Shown: in pieces, positions 17,346 through 27,583 of the stretch
Layout: the number at the start of each line of letters is the position of its first letter
Position numbering within the stretch: the first letter of the stretch is position 1
From: JAVJRN01 sp040218415
Lineage (GTDB): Bacteria > Bacteroidota > Bacteroidia > Cytophagales > Cyclobacteriaceae
Reading direction: 5' to 3'
Assembly (NCBI GenBank): GCA_040218415.1
Contig: JAVJRN010000032.1
Span: 1-64,000, forward strand
Length of the DNA: 64,000 nucleotides
Notes under the pieces: model-generated
Database searches by the model: none
What the model was told of the DNA's origin: nothing
Seen by the model: the letters and a program-made list of their open reading frames with translations, nothing else
Translations under genes and position numbers: made by a program

Positions 17346-17748
17346 TATACAGCCCGCCTTTTTTTAAATGTTAGGTTATTCTATTTGGATTAAATATTTG
17401 ATTCGGACAGTCTTATCATGGCTAGAGATAAGGCAATTTTTAGGGTATAATACTGGGTCAACTTTAATATTATGTGAAGTGTATTAACATTCCACACATT
17501 TGATTTCTGAATAATAAGAAGCTCAACACCTAATCCTAAACTTGCCAAAGAGTATGCCTGATGGAAAAGAAAAAGCACGGGGGTCATACGGCGGTTCGTA
17601 AAGCATGGATTGCCGTTCTTTACACCGCCCTTACTTTTAATATAAGGCTATATAAAGGCTATTTATCAGCCTTTATAGCCTCTGGCAAATAATTGCAATA
17701 TTAAGGGCCAAAGTAATTTTATAAAAATCCCCTCATCACCCTAGTGCC
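17346..17748. terminator. Gap between hsdR and the FG-GAP gene with a convergent hairpin
   Basis: No gene seen. At 17645-17681 a large hairpin forms from AGGCTATATAAAGGCT and AGCCTTTATAGCCT (14 pairs with a 2-base bulge). It lies between two convergent genes and could stop transcription from either side, although it lacks a clean T-run. Confidence 0.5.
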
Positions 17749-20712
17749 TTACTTGTTTAATATGAATTTCACCGATTCATTATTTATTCTAACGATGTAT
17801 AGTTGATCATAAGTTAATCGTTTCGTATCAACCATAGCTTCGCCTGAGCTAAACTGCACCAGCTCTTTACGTATCAATTGACCTGTTAAGGTGTAGATAC
17901 AGATTTCTTCTTTGCTTTCTGAAGGATACTGAATTATCAGATCAGCAGCCTGATTAAATACCCTCAATGGAGCATTACTCAATCCATTTATATCCAATAC
18001 GGTATTAGTAAACGTAAGGCTAAACCTTTCTTTGAATGAGCCAGCACTTGAAGTGAAAGAACATTTGCTACCCTCTGTAAGTGTCTTCATTTCACCTGAT
18101 AGGTGATCATTCAGTATCAGTTTAAGTCCTTCCATATTTTCCAGTCCTTGCACTGCCAATGTATAGACTTCAGACACTCCTATCTCCATTCCTAATCGAA
18201 CTTCCCTACTTTCAGCTCCGACACTTGGAAGTGTTTGGATTGCATAGCGTTTGTCAGCCTGTGTGGAGTAGAAAGACATAAGGTTGTTTCCTGAATACTT
18301 CTCAGCATCCAGACCATAATCCTTTCCTTCTGTAGCTCCTTCCGCAAATGCTATCAATATATCGTTGTAGAGTCCATTGCCTTCCAATGACATTCTCAAT
18401 TTCTGTATTTCAGCAGTTCTGAAGTGATTGGCATCATCATTTCCTCCAGAAGTCGTTACCTGCATGGTTGGATTAAAACTAATGTTTGCGTTCCCTGTAG
18501 CTAATACTAAGAAGCCTTGCATGGAAACAATATTGCCATTGAAGGCAGTTGACGTTTCTAAGCCCGCAACATCATCACCTAAATCAACTGTTGATGTCAT
18601 TCCGACATTGTTCACGGCTATATAATCTCCCCCTCTATTTCCTCCAACATTGCTTCCTCCATCATCCCAGAGCCAAATATTCCCGTCAATCACTCCTGAC
18701 CCATTCGCAGCTATAAAGCCAGATCTGGAAATGGCAGCAGCGTATGGATTAGACACTATATTGAAATTATCACCGCCTAGTACAACTGAGTTATTCATCA
18801 TGCCTGTATTTGGTGTTCCTGTGAAAGTCAATTCTGGTGCAGAGTTGTCAAAGGCAGCAAAATAACCTTTACCTGGAGTCATAGTTCCTGATGGAACAAT
18901 ATAATCAGTACCATTAAAGTCATAAATGAAATCAGCACCAAGACCTTCAATAGTTGCGTCAGTGATAGGTGAGCCAATAATACTGTAACCTAGATTGGCA
19001 TTTGTTTTCCGTTTTATGACAACTTCCCCATCTCCCGTAATTTTACCCATAATAGCCAATGCTGCACCTGAGTTCACTGTTACATTTGCGCCCGCTTGTA
19101 TTTCTATGTTGTCTACCGTAGCTGTTCCTGAAACAATTGGATTAATGCTTGTCAAAGGAATTAAAACATCGGTGGTACTATTAGGAACGTCACCATTCCA
19201 GTTAGAGGCATTATCCCAATCACTGCTTACAGTACCTACCCATTGGCTACCTTCAAAAGCATCTGTTACAGCAATAGCATTTCTAAATACGGAGACGGTA
19301 GCGGAATTAAAATTTGATACTGCAAGGTCTGCCTTTCCATCGCCATCCAAATCACCTATGGCTACTGAAAAAGGTGTTAAACCTGTTGTGTAATCTTGCT
19401 TGGCGGCATAACTAATCGTACCTACTGCGGTACTGGTATTTCTAAATACCGAGACGGTAGAAGAACTAGAATTTGTTATCGCAAGGTCTGATTTTCCATC
19501 GCCATTCAAATCACCTATGGCTATTAATTCAGGGGTTGTTCCGGTTGTGTAATCTTGCTTGGCGGCATAGCTAATCGTGCCTACTGCGGTACTGGTATTT
19601 CTATATACGGATACGTTATTGGAACTATAATTTGGTACGGCCAAGTCTGATTTTCCATCGCCATCCAAATCACCTATAGCTACTGAAGAGGGGCCTGTTC
19701 CGGTTGTGTAGTCTTGCTTGGCGGCATAACTAATCGCACCTACAGCGGTACTGATATTTCTAAATACCGAGACGGTAGCGGAACTCCAATTTGTTACTGC
19801 AAGGTCTGATTTTCCATCGCCATCCAAATCACCTATGGCTACTGAAAAAGGTGATGAACCTGTTGTGTAATCTTGCTTGGCGGCATAACTAATCGTGCCT
19901 ACTTCGGTACTGGTATTTCTAAATACGGAGACAGTATTGGAACTACTATTTGCTACGGCAAGGTCTGATTTTCCATCGCCATCCAAATCACCTATGGCTA
20001 CTGAAAAAGGTGTTGAACCTGTTGTGTAATCTTGCTTGGCGGCATAACTAATCGTGCCTACTTCGATACTGGTATTTCTATATACGGATACGGTAGAGGA
20101 AGTAAAATTTGTTATAGCAAGATCTGCTTTTCCATCGCCATCCAAGTCACCTATGGCTACTGAAGAAGGGCCTGTTCCAGTTGTGTAATCTTGCTTGGCG
20201 GCATAACTAATCGCACCTACAGCGGTACTAGTATTTCTAAATACGGAAACGGTATTGGAAATCTGATTTACTACTGCTAGGTCTGATTTTCCATCCCCAT
20301 CCAAGTCACCTATGGCTACTGAAGAGGGGCCTGTTTCAGTTGTGTATCCTTGTTGGGCATCAAAGGAACTCGCATCAATAGTTCCTCCACCATCAAAGGT
20401 CACCATAAAAGGACTTGAAGAATAAGCCAGCAAACCATCGACTAATACGGTAATGGGCTGATAAGTCGCTCCTGTCGGAACCGTCACGGTAAGCTGGGTA
20501 GCTGTAGCCCCTGATACAGTGGCCTGAGTCGCACCGAAAAATACAATATTGTTGGCTGGGGTTGTGTCGAAGTTTGTTCCTGTGATCGTGACAGTAGTTC
20601 CTATCGGCCCACTGGTTGGAGAGAAGGAAGTGATGGTGGGTGGACTCTGAGAATAAAGAGTTGTAGAAAAGTGAATGAATACTAAAGAGAGAATTGAAAT
20701 ATATAATTTCAT
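17749..20712 (-). CDS. Secreted IPT/TIG and FG-GAP repeat protein with type IX sorting domain
   Basis: A 987-residue exported protein with a signal peptide (about 1-21) and an IPT/TIG domain (about 25-105). Seven tandem 53-residue FG-GAP/VCBS repeats follow (about 119-490), each with a calcium-loop motif GDLDGDGKSDLAV. A beta-rich middle part (about 500-780) precedes a C-terminal Por-type sorting domain (about 910-987). FG-GAP repeats fold as beta-propeller blades, so the seven copies suggest one propeller for adhesion or surface binding. The repeats are close at DNA level (159-bp period, about 19.25-20.36 kb), which favours recombination and copy-number change. The ligand is unknown. Confidence 0.85.
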   Translation of the reverse strand: MKLYISILSLVFIHFSTTLYSQSPPTITSFSPTSGPIGTTVTITGTNFDTTPANNIVFFGATQATVSGATATQLTVTVPTGATYQPITVLVDGLLAYSSSPFMVTFDGGGTIDASSFDAQQGYTTETGPSSVAIGDLDGDGKSDLAVVNQISNTVSVFRNTSTAVGAISYAAKQDYTTGTGPSSVAIGDLDGDGKADLAITNFTSSTVSVYRNTSIEVGTISYAAKQDYTTGSTPFSVAIGDLDGDGKSDLAVANSSSNTVSVFRNTSTEVGTISYAAKQDYTTGSSPFSVAIGDLDGDGKSDLAVTNWSSATVSVFRNISTAVGAISYAAKQDYTTGTGPSSVAIGDLDGDGKSDLAVPNYSSNNVSVYRNTSTAVGTISYAAKQDYTTGTTPELIAIGDLNGDGKSDLAITNSSSSTVSVFRNTSTAVGTISYAAKQDYTTGLTPFSVAIGDLDGDGKADLAVSNFNSATVSVFRNAIAVTDAFEGSQWVGTVSSDWDNASNWNGDVPNSTTDVLIPLTSINPIVSGTATVDNIEIQAGANVTVNSGAALAIMGKITGDGEVVIKRKTNANLGYSIIGSPITDATIEGLGADFIYDFNGTDYIVPSGTMTPGKGYFAAFDNSAPELTFTGTPNTGMMNNSVVLGGDNFNIVSNPYAAAISRSGFIAANGSGVIDGNIWLWDDGGSNVGGNRGGDYIAVNNVGMTSTVDLGDDVAGLETSTAFNGNIVSMQGFLVLATGNANISFNPTMQVTTSGGNDDANHFRTAEIQKLRMSLEGNGLYNDILIAFAEGATEGKDYGLDAEKYSGNNLMSFYSTQADKRYAIQTLPSVGAESREVRLGMEIGVSEVYTLAVQGLENMEGLKLILNDHLSGEMKTLTEGSKCSFTSSAGSFKERFSLTFTNTVLDINGLSNAPLRVFNQAADLIIQYPSESKEEICIYTLTGQLIRKELVQFSSGEAMVDTKRLTYDQLYIVRINNESVKFILNK

Positions 20713-21714
20713 GAGATGTGGTGTTTATTGTTATGGATCAGACTGCTACTATTAAGCGTAAAATTGCGTGATACGACACTTTATGTCAGAACTTGAGTGG
20801 TTAGTGTTTGAGCAGAATTTAACCTGATTCAGAAGAAACTGAATAGGGTGTTTGAACTGAAACAAAAGAGGGGATTAAAAATGAAATACAAGTGATTCTA
20901 ATCACTCTTCTTGGTGACGGTAGGTCAGAAAATAAAAACATCTGGCGGATATTTAATCTTGTTTGAAATAAAAATCTAAATATAGACCATATCATTCTAT
21001 ACAAACTAACTGATTCAAATATTTATGACGTTACTTTTTCATTAAAAAAAGAGGAAAATGGGTATAAATATTCCTGATGATCAAATTCTTAGTAACTATA
21101 AGCATTGCACTATATCAAATGATATAGGTAAGATTAGCATTGGTATTATGTTATTGAACTTTATTTCCTCTTTTGTAAAACGAATCAACCTCTGAGTAAT
21201 TCAGTAAATAAATTTAATGTAACCCCCTTTGCATAGATGGTTCATGGTGGATAGAATTGGATTAAATTATGAATTATCCTCATATTATAAACAGGCTTGA
21301 ATGATTAACGAAGATCGCAAATTGAATAGAAAGGATTTTAAGCTGTGTATAGTTAATCTAAGAAATGCGGAAAGACCGAGAATAAATAATCACAACAAAT
21401 TTAAGGTTCAGATATGTTTTTCTGACTACTTTAGGTTTGTAACAGGTTTACAATAGAATATCTAAAAACTGATAACTATTTGATAATGAGAAAGAATGAA
21501 ACTCCCCCCCTCGCTACTATACTAATCTATATAAAATATTAACTCCACAACAGGAATACTGTTGGCGAAAATCATAATAGTCTGTGTGATGTAGCTTCAT
21601 CATCAGTTGGTAGGTTAAAACTATAAACGTACACATTCAAGCTGTACTCCGAAAACAAGAAGATTAGCTTAAAAGATGGTGAGTCGCGAAATAAAGAAAA
21701 AGCATTATCGCCTA
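20713..21714. other. 1-kb intergenic region
   Basis: No credible open frame on either strand and no recognised RNA. It holds one copy of the dispersed repeat (21449-21512). The part next to 20713 should contain the promoter of the FG-GAP gene, but no box was assignable. The sequence is AT-rich and may be decayed accessory DNA. Confidence 0.5.
21449..21512. repeat. Dispersed repeat, copy B
   Basis: Matches 9433-9497 over about 60 bp at roughly 80 percent by eye, in the same orientation. No reverse transcriptase remnant accompanies this copy, so the repeat is separable from that gene. Confidence 0.7.
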
Positions 21715-23376
21715 TCAACCCACCCGCTGCTCTACCCACAGATACCCCATTGCTACAAGGAATAATGCGAAGAAATAACATCTAGATATTGGCAAAGGAT
21801 TGGTAACAGAATGTGATTCTAAGTTGGTTTTATGGCTTATATGTGAAGCAGTTCGTTGCTGCTTCATATGAGTTTTTTGAACAGGCCAATCGGCACTATC
21901 AAAGACAAAATAATCCGCACCGCCTCCTTCAAATTCCAACACATTCCATCCTCGCTTTTTTGGCCAAAATGTAGTTCCCCAATTATTATCCATAAACCAA
22001 TGTTCTTCCATCGAAAGTTCAAAAGAATCAACGGTTACATTTTCTTCCGTTGACAGAAAAGATCCTGGTTCAGCTAACCGGGCAAACGAAGGTAACTGTA
22101 CCTCATTTCGTATCCATTCTTTACCAATCACCGGATGAAGTAATTCCTTCCAAACATCCGCATAAAATGTCTTCTCTCCTCTAAGAAGTAAGGTGTAAGT
22201 ATTTGCCAATGAAGGTACGACAATCTTCCCTAGTCCCTTTGTTTTTAACTTTCCAATTTGCTGACCTTGAAGTAGCAGGCTTTCACCATTTGTAGCACTC
22301 CAATTGTAAGTGGCTAGGTCAATTTTCTCGCCCTTTACAGTAAATGTTCGTTTACTTTCCTTCACTTTTTGTAATGACAATGGCGCGTTTCTTCCTGCCT
22401 CACTTAACCATACCATTCCGATCTCACCTGCTTTCAATCGATCAAGTAAATTTCGCCTATCCGAATAAGAAAGCGCGTCATATGTGTCTGCATCTACAAT
22501 GACTAGCTGAAACGATTCAAGAAGCGCATTAGACAATCGAGACAAGTTCCTTTGATTCAAATTCACGAACGACTGGTGATACGTTTCCTTTGAAACTTTC
22601 TGACGCTCAGCTACAGCAAACCCAGCCTCAGCCAGATGGTTTTTTAAGTTTCGTAGTTCAAAAGAGGGTGCAGACGTCAACACCAACACTGCCGTTGTTT
22701 TAGCAGGTTTAATTCGCATCGGCATTACCTCTCTAAAGATTGTATCCTTACCTCGAATACCAGCTAATTCATACAATAAATTACCAGAGAGATTCGGAAT
22801 TACTTCAAAAGAGACCTTGGACTGGCCTTTATTTATTTTCTTGGTTAATGGAGTAATTCCAGGTCCTGATAGCACCAAGCTTAAGGAATCCAATAACTGA
22901 ATTCCAATCGACAATTGCATGGCTGATCTTTCTATAGCTTCTGACGGCCAATAATCAAATGGCCCTTCCATAAACTCTTCAATGGGCAAATAAGTAAAGG
23001 ATCGATCCAATTTTTCCAACTCCCACTTTTCCAAACCATCACCAACTACAATCAATTCCTCGATGTTTGTCTCTTGGCTTTTAAGTAAATAGTCATCAAA
23101 GGAATTCAATATTTCTACTTGCACGTTTTTTAAGCTATCCAATACCTCCTCGCTCGAATTGAGGGTGGCAATCGCTACACGCATGGCTTCACTTTCCTTT
23201 GTCCAATAGGGCCTCATATAAAGCATCAGCAGTGAAAGCATCGCTAGCACAATGGCAGCAAAGCGTAGCAATCTATGTCTTGTTGGTCGACCTTTTAGAT
23301 CCCAATAGCCCATTGCGACAAACAATGCGACCAGAATGATCCACATCCACCACACTGGTATATTGGTCATCATCAT
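21715..23376 (-). CDS. Membrane protein, last gene of the MoxR/DUF58 cluster
   Basis: 553 residues. Two membrane segments near the N-terminus (about 8-25 and 36-54) are followed by a long soluble part (about 60-520) and a final membrane segment (about 527-548). This resembles the layout of BatA/BatB-like proteins of Bacteroidota aerotolerance clusters, but no von Willebrand A MIDAS motif is evident and the family was not recognised. The start overlaps the previous stop by four bases (ATGA). It presumably works in the envelope with the other cluster members. Confidence 0.75.
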   Translation of the reverse strand: MMMTNIPVWWMWIILVALFVAMGYWDLKGRPTRHRLLRFAAIVLAMLSLLMLYMRPYWTKESEAMRVAIATLNSSEEVLDSLKNVQVEILNSFDDYLLKSQETNIEELIVVGDGLEKWELEKLDRSFTYLPIEEFMEGPFDYWPSEAIERSAMQLSIGIQLLDSLSLVLSGPGITPLTKKINKGQSKVSFEVIPNLSGNLLYELAGIRGKDTIFREVMPMRIKPAKTTAVLVLTSAPSFELRNLKNHLAEAGFAVAERQKVSKETYHQSFVNLNQRNLSRLSNALLESFQLVIVDADTYDALSYSDRRNLLDRLKAGEIGMVWLSEAGRNAPLSLQKVKESKRTFTVKGEKIDLATYNWSATNGESLLLQGQQIGKLKTKGLGKIVVPSLANTYTLLLRGEKTFYADVWKELLHPVIGKEWIRNEVQLPSFARLAEPGSFLSTEENVTVDSFELSMEEHWFMDNNWGTTFWPKKRGWNVLEFEGGGADYFVFDSADWPVQKTHMKQQRTASHISHKTNLESHSVTNPLPISRCYFFALFLVAMGYLWVEQRVG

Positions 23377-25568
23377 GGCTGCTCAGGATTTAGAAGTGTC
23401 ATAAGAAAATGGCGTGACATCTCATCATCGGTTCGTTCAGTTGCCGTGGGCATGGGCGAAATGACAGTTAAAGCAACTTCTAACGTCGCTTTAAGTTCAT
23501 TCAATTTTCTAAGATCATCAGTACTCAGCGAATTCTTATCTAGCAACAGGCGCATGGTATTCAATGCCTCTAAGTATTTGCCTGGCTGAGTGATGGCTAG
23601 TCCTGCCAACTCATCCCCTGCTGACTGCAATACTTGCTTGGCATTTTGATCCCATTTTCCAGAAACACTGACCTGATCCAACCGAACAATGGCCTTACGT
23701 ATGGCAGGATAATCCTGCTTGAATTCCCGTTCCGATTGAAATGGCCGTTGGTTCACTTCTTTCAACTTACCTGTCAAACGGCTCTCCACTTCATTCACAG
23801 GTGGAGGTTCAAACCCAATCCGCTGCACATAGATTCGTGCATGATTACGTATTTCCTTCAGCAGCTCCTGCGCACGATACTGGTATGGTAGTGATTCTTT
23901 TGGTTGGAAAAGTCTCAAATAAAGCTCAGCATCCCACATTTCATTAAGTGCAGCACGCAGCTTATCCTTTATGGTCTGGGTATAGAAAGTAGCCGTTTCT
24001 TCATCGTCGTGCGTATGCATGTAATCAGCTAGTGGATTTTTGTTATCAGCCTCAGTGCCGCGATCCATCCATTGTCCCTCCTCATTTTCATGATCGGTAT
24101 CATGCCCAAATTCCTCAAGTACATTTTCACCGGTGTGACTGACTTCCTCATGATCTTCACCACTGTCAATGTCCAGACCACTGTCCTCTTCCTCGCCTAT
24201 AAATTGCCCGTACTTTAGTCTGAGTTTCTTCTGATCAAATCCCAATTCATTGCTTTTGAAGTCGAATTCTTTCACAGTCATTTGCTTTTTCTCTCGAATC
24301 AGTTTCTCCGTATCCATGATAATCTGGAGCTGACTTCTAAAGAAATCAGGCATCAAGTCAACGCCAAGTGCACCTTGCAAGGAAAATTCCGCTTGTGCTG
24401 TGTCAGCCAAAATGATAAAGAATGTCTCCGTTCGTGACTGCTGTCGCTGTGGCTTATTGTCAAATGCTGTTGCGTAGAAATACAGTTCATTGCCCGGCTC
24501 CATCTCCAAAGCATCCAGATTTACTTCCCACGTTCGGGTAGCTTCCTTACCAGAAAGAGGCTGATCAAAAGTGATTTTCTGTTCCCGAAAGCGTACCGAT
24601 TCTCCCGCTCCTTTTGTAATCGTCGCAACCAAATAACCATCAGTCAATCCATAATCATCCGAAAATTGAATGGGCACATTGAAGGTGATTCCTTGGGAGT
24701 AATCCAATCGTTGAAATTGCGGAAAATCATCAACTGATACCACAGGGGGCTCATCCAATTGCTGACGTAATTCATAGTATGGCGAAGACACTACTCGACC
24801 ACTATCGATTTTGAAATGAATGGAATAGAAGCCACTCTCTTTAGGGCGGAGTTGTAAACCATTTCCGCTTCCATACACCACGCTATCTCCCATGCTGGTC
24901 TTGATCCAAATCAGATCAGGATTACCTTCAAATGATAGATTCCAAGAAACACGAGAACCCTCAGGAAACTGAACGTTCAAATTTGTCAGGGTTGAAGCGG
25001 ACAACCCTGTGTAGGAAGGCGGTTTAACCGTCACAGTGGCTTGCTTGAGAAATACAGTATCCGAATCTGTGAATTCCACCAAGGGTGAATTATCAATTGA
25101 ATAAGCAGTTTTGTCATTATTAACAATGCTAGTCTGCCGTTCAATAACCGTTATTATAGCCAATACTATTGCCATAAATACCGCCAGACTAGACCAATCT
25201 TTCCAGTAAATCGGGAACTTAAAATGAGGGATTTCTTGATTTAAAGCCTTTATTACGCGATTGCGCTGAACAGCTTGCAATCCCACGGCTCCTTTATCAA
25301 AAAGTAATTCGGTACTGAATTCAGTCGGCTCGAATTGTACATTGACCAATTTCACTACTTGATCAATCGAAGGCATTTTGTACCATTCTTTCACCAACAA
25401 CAAAGTGGAAATAACTACCGAAACGATCAACAACAAATATGAAAAACCAGCAATCCAAGAGTAAAGTGCAACGAAAGTCAGCCAAAGTGCGAGCCATGCC
25501 AGTATCTTCCACAGAACACCTTTCTTCCATTGCCTTTCAACGCGATATAGTGGGTGATCTTGCGTCAT
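23373..25568 (-). CDS. Large membrane protein (DUF4175-like) of the MoxR cluster
   Basis: 731 residues with two N-terminal hydrophobic helices (about 19-60), a third near 128-145, then a long periplasmic-type beta-rich region and a coiled, charged C-terminal half. A very acidic linker (EEEDSGLDIDSGEDHEE, about 475-520) is unusual. The layout resembles DUF4175-type proteins found beside MoxR and DUF58 genes, but that match is from general memory. Start and stop overlap the neighbouring genes by four bases on both sides, so the operon is tightly coupled. Confidence 0.75.
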   Translation of the reverse strand: MTQDHPLYRVERQWKKGVLWKILAWLALWLTFVALYSWIAGFSYLLLIVSVVISTLLLVKEWYKMPSIDQVVKLVNVQFEPTEFSTELLFDKGAVGLQAVQRNRVIKALNQEIPHFKFPIYWKDWSSLAVFMAIVLAIITVIERQTSIVNNDKTAYSIDNSPLVEFTDSDTVFLKQATVTVKPPSYTGLSASTLTNLNVQFPEGSRVSWNLSFEGNPDLIWIKTSMGDSVVYGSGNGLQLRPKESGFYSIHFKIDSGRVVSSPYYELRQQLDEPPVVSVDDFPQFQRLDYSQGITFNVPIQFSDDYGLTDGYLVATITKGAGESVRFREQKITFDQPLSGKEATRTWEVNLDALEMEPGNELYFYATAFDNKPQRQQSRTETFFIILADTAQAEFSLQGALGVDLMPDFFRSQLQIIMDTEKLIREKKQMTVKEFDFKSNELGFDQKKLRLKYGQFIGEEEDSGLDIDSGEDHEEVSHTGENVLEEFGHDTDHENEEGQWMDRGTEADNKNPLADYMHTHDDEETATFYTQTIKDKLRAALNEMWDAELYLRLFQPKESLPYQYRAQELLKEIRNHARIYVQRIGFEPPPVNEVESRLTGKLKEVNQRPFQSEREFKQDYPAIRKAIVRLDQVSVSGKWDQNAKQVLQSAGDELAGLAITQPGKYLEALNTMRLLLDKNSLSTDDLRKLNELKATLEVALTVISPMPTATERTDDEMSRHFLMTLLNPEQP

Positions 25569-26719
25569 TTCCGATCACTTTTAAAGGCCAAATAACGCTC
25601 TAATAGCAATGTCAACAATAGCAATAACCAAATCCAATTAGAGGGATCCTTCCATACTTTAGCGTTTTGATTTTTCTCGATGAGCTGATAGCTAAAAATG
25701 TCTGGATTCATAGCCAACATCTCATTTCGATCCATGGGAACCTCACCTGCCAAAAGGGTCAACAATCGCATGGGAAACTGCTCCCGAACGGCCATTTCCT
25801 TTGTCCAATTGTTAGAAAGCGTAACGCGATTGGATGCTAATTCTTCCCACGGCTGCACCTGCAATGGATCAAGGGTGATCATGTTTGTTCGATCTGGAAT
25901 TGAATCTTTTGTAAACCATAACAGCCAGTCGGCATTTTCAACAGCGACCTCTTTCAGTGAAACCGGACTGAGCTCATTCAACGTGGCTATAGCTGATCGA
26001 CTGATCGTCCCATATTCATCGTATTCTTGTGATGTCTTGATGGCATACGTGATTACTAGAGGCTCGGCATCTGAAATAGCGATCTTCTCGTAACTGGTTT
26101 TATCATTCGAGTAAATAGCTTTTAGTTGATAGCCCTGTCCCTTTTGAACAAAACGAATAACCTCTTTTGTTTCTGGGTCGGTCGGTAATTGAACAAATTG
26201 ATATGGCACAGGAAAGGGCTTCTCTGCACCCCAAAAATCACTCGCCTTAAGTGGTGAAATAACGATGGTCTGATCTGCCGTCCATTCAGGAGATTGACTC
26301 AGCAGTGTCCAATAACTGGATAAATTAACAGGTACTTCCTTTTCATAATCAGGAAATCCGCTGGCTAACCATTTGATCTGATTGGTATTTGCAAGAGTAT
26401 CGCGCAATTGTTCAAGAATAGCATGCCCAGCATAAGCAGGATCAATCAAATACCTTGTTTCCACCCGATCAGATTTTTCGGTCCAGATTCTTGGCTCGGA
26501 TAGGATCAACACTATAAGCACTAAGATCAAAAGTCTTAAAAAAAGCAATAGCCACTGGCTTGGCATAATCGAGCGCATGGTGCGCGTTTCGGTCTCTTTC
26601 AGAAAACGCAAAGTACCAAAAGCAATAGTTGAGCGCGTATTCTTACTCCACAAATGGATAATAATAGGCACTGCTAAGGCTGCCAATCCAATCAAAAAGA
26701 ATGGTGCGCCAAATGTCAT
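25565..26719 (-). CDS. BatA-domain membrane protein
   Basis: 384 residues. The N-terminal 80 residues (FGAPFFLIGLAALAVPIIIHLW...RTMRSIMPSQWLLLFLRLLILVLIVLILSEP) are the N-terminal double-helix module of Bacteroides aerotolerance proteins. A soluble domain follows, and the protein ends in one membrane helix (WLLLLLTLLLERYLAF). It starts at the last base of the DUF58 gene stop. In related clusters such proteins act with MoxR and DUF58 proteins in envelope stress or protein assembly. Direct function is unproven. Confidence 0.85.
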   Translation of the reverse strand: MTFGAPFFLIGLAALAVPIIIHLWSKNTRSTIAFGTLRFLKETETRTMRSIMPSQWLLLFLRLLILVLIVLILSEPRIWTEKSDRVETRYLIDPAYAGHAILEQLRDTLANTNQIKWLASGFPDYEKEVPVNLSSYWTLLSQSPEWTADQTIVISPLKASDFWGAEKPFPVPYQFVQLPTDPETKEVIRFVQKGQGYQLKAIYSNDKTSYEKIAISDAEPLVITYAIKTSQEYDEYGTISRSAIATLNELSPVSLKEVAVENADWLLWFTKDSIPDRTNMITLDPLQVQPWEELASNRVTLSNNWTKEMAVREQFPMRLLTLLAGEVPMDRNEMLAMNPDIFSYQLIEKNQNAKVWKDPSNWIWLLLLLTLLLERYLAFKSDRK

Positions 26720-27582
26720 CAGAGTAGCTGCTTTCTTCTGTTGAGAAATTCATTGATAAGGTCAGCCACAGGCCTAGTAAATAAGCAATGCTGATAGTCT
26801 ATACCCAACATTTGGAACTCATGTGTAAGACCCGCCTTCCATTGCTTCAACTTTGTCTGATAGGAAGAGGCATAACTTTGTGGGTTAAGCTGGATCGTTT
26901 GGTTTGTCTCCAAATCCTTGATCCGCATGGCACCTGAGAAATCAAGATTTTCTTCTTTCTCACCCATCAAATGAAAAACGATCACTTCATTTCTTGGAGA
27001 TTTCAAAGACCGTACAAAATGCATCATTTGATCATCCTCATCATAGAGGTCGCTCACAAATACGAACAACTCTTTTGATCGGCGATTCTCAATAAATGGA
27101 GGAGCATATTTTATAACCTCCTCAAGGTTTTGCAGTCGGTGAAGGAAACGAACCCAATGCCGCTTATCATTCCCTGATTTCATGGTTTCTCCATCCGCCA
27201 GTCCAATCCAATCACCGTTTTCAAGCGCTACATAACCCAACACCCCTACTAGCAACTTGGCCATATCGAGCTTCTTTCTTCCCTCCTCCTCGTATAGCAT
27301 GGATTTAGAGTTATCAATGATGAAAGTGACGTCCACATTGGTCTCTACCTCCGATTGCTTGATGTAAAACTTATCTGTACGCGCGTACATTTTCCAGTCG
27401 AACTGTCGTAGATCATCCCCTTGACTGTAAGGACGATATTGACTGAATTCCATTCCTGTCCCCAGTCGCTTGCTTCGCTTTTTTCCAATATACTCTCCAA
27501 GGGCCAACGACCGTATGGACCAATCAAAATCATGAATGGACGCCAATACGGAAGGGTCAATATGGAGAAGGGATTCTGCCAC
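26719..27582 (-). CDS. DUF58 domain protein
   Basis: 287 residues with the DUF58 signature GMEFSQYRPYSQGDDLRQFDWKMYARTDKFYIK (about 42-74). A von Willebrand A-like fold follows: VTFIIDNSKSMLYEE carries the DxSxS MIDAS motif near residue 90. DUF58 proteins accompany MoxR ATPases, which are thought to load or remodel vWA proteins. It follows moxR after one base. No membrane segment is seen, so it is probably cytoplasmic. Confidence 0.92.
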   Translation of the reverse strand: MAESLLHIDPSVLASIHDFDWSIRSLALGEYIGKKRSKRLGTGMEFSQYRPYSQGDDLRQFDWKMYARTDKFYIKQSEVETNVDVTFIIDNSKSMLYEEEGRKKLDMAKLLVGVLGYVALENGDWIGLADGETMKSGNDKRHWVRFLHRLQNLEEVIKYAPPFIENRRSKELFVFVSDLYDEDDQMMHFVRSLKSPRNEVIVFHLMGEKEENLDFSGAMRIKDLETNQTIQLNPQSYASSYQTKLKQWKAGLTHEFQMLGIDYQHCLFTRPVADLINEFLNRRKQLL

Positions 27583-27583
27583 T

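Noticed and set aside
19245..20360. 159-bp repeated DNA as a possible second CRISPR or satellite
   Set aside because: The repeats are in frame inside a secreted protein and encode FG-GAP motifs, so they are coding repeats.
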